Source: WTFV01 sp965200895
Lineage (GTDB): Bacteria; Acidobacteriota; Vicinamibacteria; Vicinamibacterales; UBA8438
Reading direction: 5' to 3'
Length of the DNA: 64,000 nucleotides
Assembly: GCA_965200895.1 (NCBI GenBank)
Contig: CBDAVM010000002.1
Span: 1,922,001-1,986,000 of the forward strand
In this document: positions 33,334 through 41,681 of the stretch, in pieces
Layout of the letters: the number at the start of each line of letters is the position of its first letter
Numbering within the stretch: the first letter of the stretch is position 1
Notes under the pieces: generated by a model
Databases searched by the model: none
What the model was told of the DNA's origin: nothing
What the model saw: only the letters and a program-made list of their open reading frames with translations
Translations under genes and position numbers: made by a program

Positions 33334-33372
33334 ACCGCAGCGCAGACCCGGGAGACCGCAGCGCAGACCCGG
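33334..33372. repeat. 17-base direct repeat with hairpin between the two DUF3500 genes
   Basis: ACCGCAGCGCAGACCCG occurs at 33334-33350 and 33355-33371, 21 bases apart. GGGTCTGCG at 33321-33329 can pair with CGCAGACCC of either copy, giving two alternative nine-pair stems directly after the stop of the fusion gene. Terminator or attenuator-like. Confidence 0.5.
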
Positions 33373-33374
33373 CG

Positions 33375-35717
33375 TCACCGCCGCCGCGCGGCCCACCGAC
33401 GACGCCCGAGCACCAGCGCCGCCAGCACCACCGCGGCGCCCGCCGCGATGGCGACGCCGCTCCCCCTCCACGCCGCGGGCGCGGGTGCGGGCGGCGCGCC
33501 GCCGTACTCGTTGACCGGATTCCGGTAGATCGAGTGGAAGTGTCCGGCCGTGGCGCCGATACCGCCCTGCGTCGAGAACTCGATCAGCAGCCGCGGCCCC
33601 TGGACGCGGTAGTAGATGCTGTCGCTGCCGTCCGTCGGGCCATGCCATGCGAAGCGGGTGCGGTCGAGATCGGCCGCTATCTCTTCCAGGCGCGCTTCCG
33701 CGGCGGCTTCCGGCAGCAGGCCGACCCAGCGCGCGGCCAGATCCAGCAGCATCTGCTGTCCGGCCGCCGTCCACTCCCCCACGACGGCGCCCTCCAGCGC
33801 GGGCAGCACGCCGTCCTGTCCCGCGCCCGCATAGACCTCACGCGGCCGGTCATCGACCCGCGCCGCCGCCTGCTGCGCCGCGTCGAGGGTCGACACCAGG
33901 GCCACGCCGCCGTCCAGCGCGTCCTGCATCGGCGCGTAGGCGGCGCCGCCGTCCTCGTACGTGGCCGGCTCGACCCCCAGGAACGTCGGCGACAGGTGCA
34001 TCCGCCCCCCGTCGACCGTCACGTTCACGGCCAGGTGGTGCCCGCCGAACTGCCACGCCCAGGCCCCGGTCGCCGACGGCGTTCCGTAGAAGGCCAGCCA
34101 GTAGTTGTCCTCGGTCCAGCCGAACCGGTCGGCCCGGGGGGACGTCCGCGCCAGCATCTCGTCGGCCCGCACGATCTGCGTCACCCGCGCAAACCCCTCC
34201 GGGCTCAGCGCCGTGCGCAGGAATGCGAAGACGGCCTCGCGCTCTGCCGCGCCGAGGTCGCCCAGGCGGACGCCGGGCCGCAGGAAGTCGAGCACGCCGG
34301 CGGGCAGGTTCGACCAGTTGCGGCGCACGGCGGCGTCGAGGTCATGGCGCGCCGCCGCGCGTTGCGGCTCGTCGAGCGCGGCGAGCAGCGCCTCGGCCGC
34401 GGCCGCCACCGCCGCCGCGTCCTGCGCCGGGGCGGGGACCGGCGCGCGGCGGTCGCCGATGGCGTAGAGATGACCGCTCGTGCGGATGAAGATCTGCCCA
34501 TCGGAAACCGCCGGCGAGCTGAGAACATAGTCGTCGAAGTCGTTCTCCGCCAGCACCTCGAAGTCGGGTCCGGTCCGCAGGACGGTCGTCATGCCGGCTT
34601 CGCTGGTGACGTAGATCCTCCCGTCGGCGAGCACCGGCGAGGCGCTGTAGGTGCCGCGGCGGATGCGTTGGGGACCGTAGACCGGCGCGCCGGTCTTCGC
34701 ATCGGTCACGAAGACGATGCCGCGGTCGTTGACGACGTAGAAGTACTCGCCGTCGGTGACCGGCGTCGGCACGTCCGGCCCGTTGTTCGTGGACCAGATG
34801 ACGTGCGTGTCGAGCACGTCGCCCCGTCCGCCGGGCCGCAGGGCCAGCAGGGGCCGGACCCGCGTCGGCGCGTAGATGACCCCGTCGCGCACGAGCGGCG
34901 AGGCCACGATGCGGTAGTCGCGCTGCCGCGTGGGATTGAGCCCGTCGGCGCGCCACAGTTCCTCGCCCGTCCGCGGGTCGTGGCCGGTCACCGCGTCCCC
35001 GCCGGTGATGACGATCTCGGTCGTCCCGTCGTACTCCAGCAGCGCCGGTGTCGAGTAGGCGTCCGGCGATTCCCGGACCGCCAGCGACGGCCGCTCGACC
35101 CGCCAGACCGTCTCGCCGGTCGCCGCGTCGAGGCGCAGCACGTAGGAGGGATCGTCCGTCCGCATGCCGTGCAGCACCTGCACGAAGAGCGCCCCGTCGT
35201 GCAGCAGCGGCGACGAGGCGTAGCCCCAGTTCAGCCCGAATCGGCCGTAGGAGGCAGGGATGTCCCGCATCCACAGCTCGTCGCCGTCGAGGTCGAAAGC
35301 CCCGAGGATGCCGGTGCCGGTCATCACCCAGACCCGCTCGCCGTCGGTCACCGGCGACGGCGACGACATGTTCTGCTTGCGCAGCCGGCGGTTCCCGCCG
35401 CTCAGGTGGCGCTTCCAGACCGGCTGCCCGGTGTCGCGGTCGAGGCGCCAGAGCTCGATGTTCTCGTCGTCGACGGCGACGTTGAGGAAGATGTGGTCGC
35501 CCCAAACAATGGGCGTCGACCCCGACCACGTCGGCAGCGGCAGCTTCCAGGCGATGTTGCGCTCGGTGTCCCACTCGACCGGCAGGTTCGTCTCGGTGCT
35601 CACCCCGTCGCCGGTCGGCCCGCGCCACGCCGGCCAGTTCTCCGCCTCGGCGACGCCGGCGCCGGCGGCCAGCAGCACCGCGGCCAGGGTGGTGAGGGGC
35701 GGGTGGTTCGTGCGCAT
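33375..35717 (-). CDS. Exported PQQ-type beta-propeller fused to a DUF3500 domain
   Basis: 780 residues from ATG 35717 (GGAGGAG before it; 35 codons upstream are not conserved). Signal peptide 1-26; PQQ-like quinoprotein/BamB-type propeller about 27-410, with repeats of the form A-x-x-G-x-x-x-W (DRDTGQPVWKR, DAATGETVWR, DPRTGEELWR); DUF3500 about 420-740 with WAWQFGGHHLAVNV and YYRVQGPRLLIEF; C-terminal membrane helix (about 750-770) and basic end. The fusion links a sensor- or scaffold-like propeller to the same domain that stands alone downstream. Likely anchored and facing the periplasm. Function unknown. Confidence 0.85.
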   Translation of the reverse strand: MRTNHPPLTTLAAVLLAAGAGVAEAENWPAWRGPTGDGVSTETNLPVEWDTERNIAWKLPLPTWSGSTPIVWGDHIFLNVAVDDENIELWRLDRDTGQPVWKRHLSGGNRRLRKQNMSSPSPVTDGERVWVMTGTGILGAFDLDGDELWMRDIPASYGRFGLNWGYASSPLLHDGALFVQVLHGMRTDDPSYVLRLDAATGETVWRVERPSLAVRESPDAYSTPALLEYDGTTEIVITGGDAVTGHDPRTGEELWRADGLNPTRQRDYRIVASPLVRDGVIYAPTRVRPLLALRPGGRGDVLDTHVIWSTNNGPDVPTPVTDGEYFYVVNDRGIVFVTDAKTGAPVYGPQRIRRGTYSASPVLADGRIYVTSEAGMTTVLRTGPDFEVLAENDFDDYVLSSPAVSDGQIFIRTSGHLYAIGDRRAPVPAPAQDAAAVAAAAEALLAALDEPQRAAARHDLDAAVRRNWSNLPAGVLDFLRPGVRLGDLGAAEREAVFAFLRTALSPEGFARVTQIVRADEMLARTSPRADRFGWTEDNYWLAFYGTPSATGAWAWQFGGHHLAVNVTVDGGRMHLSPTFLGVEPATYEDGGAAYAPMQDALDGGVALVSTLDAAQQAAARVDDRPREVYAGAGQDGVLPALEGAVVGEWTAAGQQMLLDLAARWVGLLPEAAAEARLEEIAADLDRTRFAWHGPTDGSDSIYYRVQGPRLLIEFSTQGGIGATAGHFHSIYRNPVNEYGGAPPAPAPAAWRGSGVAIAAGAAVVLAALVLGRRRWAARRR

Positions 35718-35749
35718 GATCTCCTCCGGCAGCGGATCGGATGAGTTTA

Positions 35750-35802
35750 AGAGCTTGGGCCGCAGAAGCGCAACGAAGTGGGTTCTCCGGCCCAGCCTCT
35801 CG
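35750..35802. repeat. Degenerate hairpin-2 copy of the two-hairpin repeat (copy D)
   Basis: GAGCTTGGGCCGCAG ... CGGCCCAGCCTC resembles hairpin 2 of copies A-C but hairpin 1 is missing. It lies about 35 bases upstream of the propeller-DUF3500 start. The stretch 35718-35877 otherwise holds no gene. Confidence 0.45.
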
Positions 35803-35877
35803 CCCGGAAAGCGTTCCGCCATGCGGGGCCGTGCGTCGCGGTGCGAAGCGAGGGCCGCCGGCGGCTGGCGCGGTCGC

Positions 35878-37032
35878 TCAGGACCCGCCGTCGAGACCGT
35901 AACCGTGGGGATCGGGCCCGGGCGCCGCCGCCGGGCCCGGGCGCTCCACCTGTCGTCGGACGTGCTCCAGATAACGCCGCACCGCGTCGCGGGAGCGGCG
36001 CCTGATGACGGGCCGCAGGAACAGGCCGCGGAAGCCGGTCATCCCGTCGTTGCGGGAGCGCGTGATGGAGATCAGCGCCGCGCCCGGACGGCCGTCGACG
36101 CCGATGCGGTCCACGAGGAAGCGCAGCTCCAGCGTCGCGTGGAAGTAATGGCTGGCCCAGAGCTGCCGCGTGGCGATCGCGTAGGCGACGCCGGTCGACC
36201 GTCTGTCGGCCAGCGGGTGGATGGTGACGTGGTTCACGCGGACGGTCGGCTTGAGGCCGAAGTCGACCACCGTCCAGTAGAAGAACTCGTCGGCGCCGGC
36301 CGGCAGACCGCGCGGGTAGTCGTCCAGATGGGCCAGCAGCGCGGGAACCGGCACCGGCAATGCGTCGCGGCGCGCCAGCAGGGCCCGGAACTGGTCGGGC
36401 ACCGCCAGCGGCTCGTCATCGTCGACATAGGCTTCGAGCGCCGTGTTCCCGTGCGCCTGGTAGGCGCGGAGCTGGTCGAGGACCATCCGGCGGGCCACCT
36501 CGTTCGCCTGCTGCGCGGCGTCGTCGGCCGTCCAGTCCACCTCGTTGCGGAAGCGCGCCATGGCCCGCGCCGACAGCTTCACCTCACAGTCGCCGGGACG
36601 GCACTTCGGCAGCTCCGCGACGTCCTCGGCGGGCAGTGTCAGCGACTGCAGGTCCTCGATGCGCGGCGGGCTCCCGAACCGGCCGATCTGCGGGATGCCG
36701 GGGCCGCGCTCGAAGCGCTCTATATCGCGGAACCGCACGACGAACTCGTCGGGCGTCGCCGCGACGTAGACCACGGCGACATGCGCCACCTCCTGGCGGA
36801 CCGGCGTGTCGAGGCTGCGGATCACGGCCGCGCCGCGGTCGAGCGCCCGCACGTCGTCGACAGAAAACCCAATCCGCCCGGTCAGCAGCCGCTCGACCGC
36901 GCTCCCGGGCTCCGCCGAGAGACCAACGACGGCAATCGGCGCGACCGCAAACGCCAGCAGGAGATGAGCGCGCCACCCCGGCCGCGAGCGACCCGCATTC
37001 GAGAACCGCAACGAAGCGTTGCCGACAGGCAT
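35878..37032 (-). CDS. Unknown exported protein
   Basis: 384 residues from ATG 37032 (GTG 37044 is possible; no good ribosome site for either). An N-terminal hydrophobic segment (about 22-42, ending VVGLSA) suggests export. Conserved-looking pieces: FVVRFRDIERFERGPG, LPKCRPGDCEVKLS with two cysteines, and a C-terminal half with FYWTVVDFGLKPTVRVNHVTI and SHYFHATLELRFLVD. I know similar unnamed proteins in Acidobacteriota and Myxococcota but no function. It stands between the propeller fusion and an alpha/beta hydrolase on the same strand, with gaps of 160 and 50 bases. Confidence 0.7.
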   Translation of the reverse strand: MPVGNASLRFSNAGRSRPGWRAHLLLAFAVAPIAVVGLSAEPGSAVERLLTGRIGFSVDDVRALDRGAAVIRSLDTPVRQEVAHVAVVYVAATPDEFVVRFRDIERFERGPGIPQIGRFGSPPRIEDLQSLTLPAEDVAELPKCRPGDCEVKLSARAMARFRNEVDWTADDAAQQANEVARRMVLDQLRAYQAHGNTALEAYVDDDEPLAVPDQFRALLARRDALPVPVPALLAHLDDYPRGLPAGADEFFYWTVVDFGLKPTVRVNHVTIHPLADRRSTGVAYAIATRQLWASHYFHATLELRFLVDRIGVDGRPGAALISITRSRNDGMTGFRGLFLRPVIRRRSRDAVRRYLEHVRRQVERPGPAAAPGPDPHGYGLDGGS

Positions 37033-37082
37033 GACTACCCGCACCGGGCCGGCCGCCGGTCATCAGGCAGGACCCGGACTCT

Positions 37083-38063
37083 TCAACGCCCTGTGTATCG
37101 GCTCAAGTGCTCCAACAGAAGAGTGGTCATCGCCTCGGCGGCCAGATCGGGGATCCAGTGGCTGACGCCCTCCAGGACCTCGAAGCGGTACGGGCCGCTG
37201 ACGTACTCCGCGGTGAGCAACGCACCGTCGATGCAGAGCGCCGTGTCACCGTCGCTCCAGGTGAACATCGTCGGCGCCTCGACCGGTCCGAGGGCTGGTC
37301 CCTGCAGCCGCCGATCGCCGATGTTGGCACGGTACCAGTTGAGGGCGGCGCCCAGGGCCGGCTTGGACCCCAGGACGCGCAGGTACTCGTCGACCGCCTC
37401 GTCGTGGATGCCGGCGTAGATCGCCCCCCGCAGCAGAGCGTGATCGTTGGCCAGGAAGGCGTCCTCGGAGTCCGGCTGGACCAGGACGTCGAAGTAGGAC
37501 GACGCCGCCGGTTGACACGACGTCGGGTCGTTCAGGACGCGGGCGAACGCGTCCGGGTGCGGGACCGACACCGGATTGGCGGTGATGACGCGCCCGGGCG
37601 CCGCCACGGCGACCGTCCAGGCCACCACCGCCCCCCAGTCGTGGCCCACGATGTGAAAGCGCTCCGCGCCGATGGCGTCGGCCAGGCCGATGACGTCCTG
37701 CACGAGGAGCGGCAGCGCGTAGTCGGCCACCTCCGGCGGGCGGGCGCCCGGCGAATAGCCGCGCTGGTCGGGGGCCACCGCCCGGAACCCGGCCGCGGCC
37801 AGCGCACGGATCTGGTGCCGCCACTCGTAGGAGGTCTGCGGAAACCCGTGCAGCAGGATCACGACCTCGCCGTCGTCCGGGCCGGCCACCCGCACGTCGA
37901 ACGTGAAATCGCCGACATCGATCCGCGTCATCGCGATCGCCGACTCGGCCCCGCCGCCGGCGGCCGTCTGCGCCACAGCGGCGGCCGGCAGCCCGAAGAG
38001 CACCGCCAGCGCCCAACCGCAACCCGCCCACACCAGAGACTTCCGGTTCACTTCGTTGTTCAT
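37083..38063 (-). CDS. Exported alpha/beta hydrolase, epoxide-hydrolase-like
   Basis: 326 residues from ATG 38063. Signal peptide about 1-33 (LPAAAVAQ). Oxyanion loop HGFPQTSYEWRHQ, nucleophile Asp in VGHDWGAVVAW (Sm-x-Nu-x-Sm-Sm with D, as in epoxide hydrolases and haloalkane dehalogenases), an acid in WSDGD and His in GVSHWIPD. Cap-domain tyrosines expected of epoxide hydrolases (RANIGDRR region) are not certain. Hydrolysis of small epoxides or esters outside the cytoplasm is likely. The next gene upstream on this strand is a haloacid dehalogenase, so the pair may serve xenobiotic or halogenated acids. Confidence 0.82.
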   Translation of the reverse strand: MNNEVNRKSLVWAGCGWALAVLFGLPAAAVAQTAAGGGAESAIAMTRIDVGDFTFDVRVAGPDDGEVVILLHGFPQTSYEWRHQIRALAAAGFRAVAPDQRGYSPGARPPEVADYALPLLVQDVIGLADAIGAERFHIVGHDWGAVVAWTVAVAAPGRVITANPVSVPHPDAFARVLNDPTSCQPAASSYFDVLVQPDSEDAFLANDHALLRGAIYAGIHDEAVDEYLRVLGSKPALGAALNWYRANIGDRRLQGPALGPVEAPTMFTWSDGDTALCIDGALLTAEYVSGPYRFEVLEGVSHWIPDLAAEAMTTLLLEHLSRYTGR

Positions 38064-38157
38064 CCGTCCAGCATACCCCGGCCGAGGAACCACCGGACCG
38101 CTGCGGACGCCTCCACGCGCAGTGGGCCCGTTCCGCCTGCATGGAGGCGGCCCACGG

Positions 38158-38235
38158 AGGATCGACACGCACGCGAGGCGGCTCCCTCCCGGAGGACGCC
38201 CGGAACCCTGTACAAGGATCGACACGCACGCGAGG
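38158..38235. repeat. 21-base direct repeat
   Basis: An identical 21-base stretch (its first 20: AGGATCGACACGCACGCGAG) occurs at 38158-38178 and 38215-38235, 57 bases apart, in the 212-base gap between hydrolase and dehalogenase genes. Only two copies; no gene is seen in the gap. Confidence 0.6.
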
Positions 38236-38275
38236 GCGGCCCCCCGGCGATCGAGCAGCAGGCGCGCGCCGAGAC

Positions 38276-39079
38276 TCAGCCCGCGGCCCGCAGCAGGCCC
38301 GGCAGATCGGTGATCGCCGCCACCACGCGATCCGCGGCGAATCCGAGCTCGTCGGGCGGCTCGGCCGCGCTGCGCTGGATCCAGAACGTGGTCAGGCCGG
38401 CCGAGGCGGCCCCGGCGATGTCCCACGAGTTGGACGAGACGAACCCCAGCGCGGATCGCTCGACGCCGAGCCGCTCCGGCCCCAGGTTGTAGACACGCGG
38501 GCTGACCTTGAAGATCCTGACCTCCTCGACGCTGATGATCGTGTCGAGCAGGGTATCGATGCCGGCGCTGCGGGCCGCCGCCTCCAGCATGCGCGGCTCG
38601 CCGTTGGAGAGGACCGCCAGCCGCACGCCGCGGGCCCGGAGCGCCTCCAGCCCCGGCCGCACGTCAGGGAACGCCTCCAGCGTCAGGTACGCGTCCATCA
38701 ACCGCACGCGCAGCGCGGCGGTCAGATCGAGGTCCAGGCTGCGGGCCGCGTACGCCAGCGCGTCCCCGGTGACCAGCCAGAAGTCCCGGTGCCGGCCCAT
38801 GAGGCTGCGCAGCAGGCTGTACTGGAGCTGCTTGGCCCGCCAGCGCTGCGCCAGGGCGTCGCCGTTGCCCGGAAACAGCTCCTCGCACAGCGCCGTCACC
38901 GAGAAGACATCGAACAGCGTGCCGTAGGCGTCGAAGGCGAACGCCTCCATGCCCTCCACCGGATCCACCTGCCGCGCAGCGGCCGCCGCCGGTGCGAACC
39001 CCGCCCCGCCTCCCGGCAGCGCCCCCGCGGCCACGGTCACTCCCACCGACCCGACGAACGCTCTGCGACTGATCTCCAT
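38276..39079 (-). CDS. Haloacid dehalogenase type II, Tat-exported
   Basis: 267 residues from ATG 39079. Twin-arginine signal (SRRAFVGSVGVTVAAGAL). L-2-haloacid-dehalogenase landmarks: nucleophile Asp in FDAYGTLFDV, LSNGEP, the Lys in IFKVSPRVYNLG, and the diagnostic FVSSNSWDIAGA. Members hydrolyse short (S)-2-haloacids to (R)-2-hydroxyacids. Export by Tat is unusual for this mostly cytosolic family but has been seen in environmental genomes. The open frame upstream of the ATG overlaps the oligopeptidase gene and is a shadow. Confidence 0.88.
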   Translation of the reverse strand: MEISRRAFVGSVGVTVAAGALPGGGAGFAPAAAAARQVDPVEGMEAFAFDAYGTLFDVFSVTALCEELFPGNGDALAQRWRAKQLQYSLLRSLMGRHRDFWLVTGDALAYAARSLDLDLTAALRVRLMDAYLTLEAFPDVRPGLEALRARGVRLAVLSNGEPRMLEAAARSAGIDTLLDTIISVEEVRIFKVSPRVYNLGPERLGVERSALGFVSSNSWDIAGAASAGLTTFWIQRSAAEPPDELGFAADRVVAAITDLPGLLRAAG

Positions 39080-39266
39080 CGTTCGACTCCTCGTGACGCC
39101 GGCCGGGGCTGGCCGCGGCGCCGGCGGGTCCGACATCCGTCGCGTCGGGCGTCCGCCGGGCCGCGGGCGCGGTACCTGCTCCGATGCAGCCTCGACCGCG
39201 CCGGGCCTGCGAGTGGCGCCCGTGGTCGCCGGCCCGCCGAGCGACGCCCGGCGTCCGCCGACGCGG

Positions 39267-41681
39267 TCAGGCATCGGATCCGCCCCCGTCCCCCAGGCCC
39301 GCCAGGTCCAGCAGGAACGCATACTGCAGGGCGGTCTCGCGGTACTGCCGGAAACGCCCGGACGCGCCGCCATGGCCGGCGTCCATGTTGGTCTTCAACA
39401 GCAGCCGCCGGCCGTCATCCGGCTGCAGCGTACGGCGCTTCGCCACCCACTTGGCCGGCTCCCAGTACTGCACCTGCGAGTCGTGCAGGCCGGTCATCAC
39501 CAGCAGGTGCGGCCAGGTGACCGCCTTCATGTTGTCATACGGCGAGTAGGAGCGGATGTACGCGTAGTCATCCGGCTCGTTCGGGTTCCCCCACTCGTCG
39601 TACTCGCCCGTGGTCAGCGGGATCGACTCGTCGAGCATCGTGGTCAGCACGTCGACGAACGGCACCTGCGCGACCACCCCATGGAAGAGGTCGGGACGCA
39701 TGTTGATCACCGCGCCCATCAGCAGACCGCCCGCGCTGCCGCCCATCGCGAAGAGCCGCTCGGGCGCCGTCCACCCCTCGGCGACGAGATGATCGGCGCA
39801 GGCGATGAAGTCCGTGAAGGTGTTCTTCTTCCTCCGCAGCCGGCCGTCCTCGTACCAGCGGCGGCCGAGCTCCTCCCCGCCGCGAACGTGAGCGATGGCG
39901 CAGGTGAACCCGCGGTCGAGCAGACTCAGGCGCGCGGATTGGAACGTCGGCTCCATGCTGATGCCGTACGCGCCGTAGCCGTAGAGTAGCAGCGGCGCGA
40001 CCTCGGCCGGCCCGGCGGCGCCGGGCCGGCCGGCTGCCGTACGCGGAACCTCCGGCGCCGGTGGCGGGGCGGCAGCATCCGACGCGCCGTGCGCCGGCTG
40101 CTTCCGGCGGACCAGCGAGATCGGCACGCGCACGCCATCGGGCGCGGTTGCGAACAGCCGCGCAGTCTCGTAGCGTGCCGGATCGAAGTCGCCCAGCACC
40201 TCCTCGCGCTTGCGCAGCGTGCGCGCGCGCGTCTCCATGTCGTAGTCGTAGATCGACGGCGGCGTGGTCAGCGAGCTGTAGTGGAAGCGCAGCATCACCG
40301 TCTCCGGCTCGCGGTTCACGTCGATGGACACAGCGTGCGCCGGCTCGTCCAAGGCGATGTGGTGCTCGCCGCCGTCGTCCCACCGCCGCACCCGGAGGCG
40401 GGTCAGCCCGGCGTGACGCTCGGCCACCACCAGGTGGTCGCGGAACAGCTCGAAGCCCTCGATCAGCACGTCGTCCCGGTGTGCGAGCAGCTCGCGCCAG
40501 GCGTGGGACGCCGTGCGGTCGTCGTCGGCCTCCGCCAGCCGGAAGTTGCGCGCGCCGGCGTTGCTGCGGATGACGAACCGGCCGCGGTAGTGGTCGATTT
40601 CGTACTCGTGGCCCCGCTCCCGCGGGAGGAAGAGCCACGGCGGGGCGTCGGGGTCGTCCGCATCGAGACAGCGGAACTCGGTGGTGCGGGTCTGGAACGA
40701 ACCGATCAGCAGGTAGCGCTTCGAGCGGCTCGGCCAGACGCCGCACGAGAACGCGGCATCCGTCTCCTCGTACACGAGCGCATCGTCGGCCGGATCGTCG
40801 CCGAGCCGGTGGCGCCGGATCTGGTACGGGCGCAGCGTGGTCGGGTCGTGGCGGGCGTAGAGGAACGTCCGGCCGTCCGCCGCCCAGGCGACATTGGCGG
40901 TGACGTCGGGAACCACGTCCGGCAGATCCGCTCCCGTGGCGAGGTCGCGCACCCGGATGGCGTACTGCCGGCGCCCGACGGTGTCGACGGCGTAGGCCAG
41001 CCGCCGGCCGTCCGGGCTGACGGGGCGCGACGCCACCTGGCAGAAGGCGTGCCCGACAGCCACCTCGTTGACGTCGAGGATCACCTGCTCGCCGGACGCC
41101 GCGTCCGCGACCTGTGCGGGCAAGGCCGCTGGCGCACCCGCCCGACCGTCGCCGGCCGCCGCCGTCTCTACGTTTCCCGCCGAGGGCGTCAGCGCATCCG
41201 CCCGCCATTCGCCGGCCGCCGCACCCTGGACACCTGCCGCAGAGGGCGCATCCGCCCGACCGTCACCGGCCGCCACGGCGTCGTTGTCTCCCTCGCGTGA
41301 TCCTGCCGGCTCCTCCTGCACACGGTCGCGGCGTTGCGCGTCTTCCGCAGCGGCGCTCTCGCCCCGGCCGTCGATCCGCCGGCGGCAGTGAATCTCGTAC
41401 TCCCGGCCGTCCTCGTAGCGGCGGTAGTAGAGATAGGCCCCCTGCCGGTACGGGACCGACATGTCGGTCTGCCGGATGCGCCCCTTGATCTCCTCGAACA
41501 GGTGGTTCTCGAGATCGGCCACGCCGGCCATCACCTCGCGGACGTGGGCGTTGTCGGCCTCCAGGTGCGTGCGGACCGCCGGGTCGTCGCGTTCGCGCAG
41601 CCAGTGGTAGTCGTCGCTGCGCACGTCGCCGTGCCGCTCGTGGCGGTGCGGGCGGCGCGGGGCGCGGGGCGGCGGGGTCAT
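39267..41681 (-). CDS. ptrB: Oligopeptidase B (prolyl oligopeptidase family S9A)
   Basis: 804 residues, about 110 longer than usual. N-terminal propeller (about 1-510) then hydrolase. Catalytic Ser in MGGSAGGLLMG, Asp in GLHDSQVQYWEPAKW, His in AGHGGASGRF; the last two phrases are typical of PtrB, which cuts after Lys and Arg in short peptides. The extra length is an Ala/Gly-rich insertion at about residues 104-197 that contains three repeats of RADAP/AAAGDG type; its DNA is a triplicated 30-base unit. The ATG overlaps the stop of the AAA-ATPase gene (ATGA). No signal peptide. Confidence 0.93.
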   Translation of the reverse strand: MTPPPRAPRRPHRHERHGDVRSDDYHWLRERDDPAVRTHLEADNAHVREVMAGVADLENHLFEEIKGRIRQTDMSVPYRQGAYLYYRRYEDGREYEIHCRRRIDGRGESAAAEDAQRRDRVQEEPAGSREGDNDAVAAGDGRADAPSAAGVQGAAAGEWRADALTPSAGNVETAAAGDGRAGAPAALPAQVADAASGEQVILDVNEVAVGHAFCQVASRPVSPDGRRLAYAVDTVGRRQYAIRVRDLATGADLPDVVPDVTANVAWAADGRTFLYARHDPTTLRPYQIRRHRLGDDPADDALVYEETDAAFSCGVWPSRSKRYLLIGSFQTRTTEFRCLDADDPDAPPWLFLPRERGHEYEIDHYRGRFVIRSNAGARNFRLAEADDDRTASHAWRELLAHRDDVLIEGFELFRDHLVVAERHAGLTRLRVRRWDDGGEHHIALDEPAHAVSIDVNREPETVMLRFHYSSLTTPPSIYDYDMETRARTLRKREEVLGDFDPARYETARLFATAPDGVRVPISLVRRKQPAHGASDAAAPPPAPEVPRTAAGRPGAAGPAEVAPLLLYGYGAYGISMEPTFQSARLSLLDRGFTCAIAHVRGGEELGRRWYEDGRLRRKKNTFTDFIACADHLVAEGWTAPERLFAMGGSAGGLLMGAVINMRPDLFHGVVAQVPFVDVLTTMLDESIPLTTGEYDEWGNPNEPDDYAYIRSYSPYDNMKAVTWPHLLVMTGLHDSQVQYWEPAKWVAKRRTLQPDDGRRLLLKTNMDAGHGGASGRFRQYRETALQYAFLLDLAGLGDGGGSDA
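41131..41274. repeat. Triplicated 30-base unit inside ptrB
   Basis: Units at 41131-41160, 41191-41220 and 41245-41274 share the pattern GGCGCATCCGCCCG...CCGGCCGCC with a few differences, spaced 60 and 54 bases. They stay in frame and create the residue repeats of the ptrB insertion. Confidence 0.65.

Noticed and set aside
32169..35744. A 1191-codon plus-strand frame opposite the DUF3500 genes
   Set aside because: Same reason: the minus strand has signal peptides, ribosome sites and conserved domains; the plus frame has none.
38158..38235. Possible CRISPR array (21-base repeats, 36-base spacer)
   Set aside because: Only two copies, no further units and no cas genes; better described as a direct repeat.
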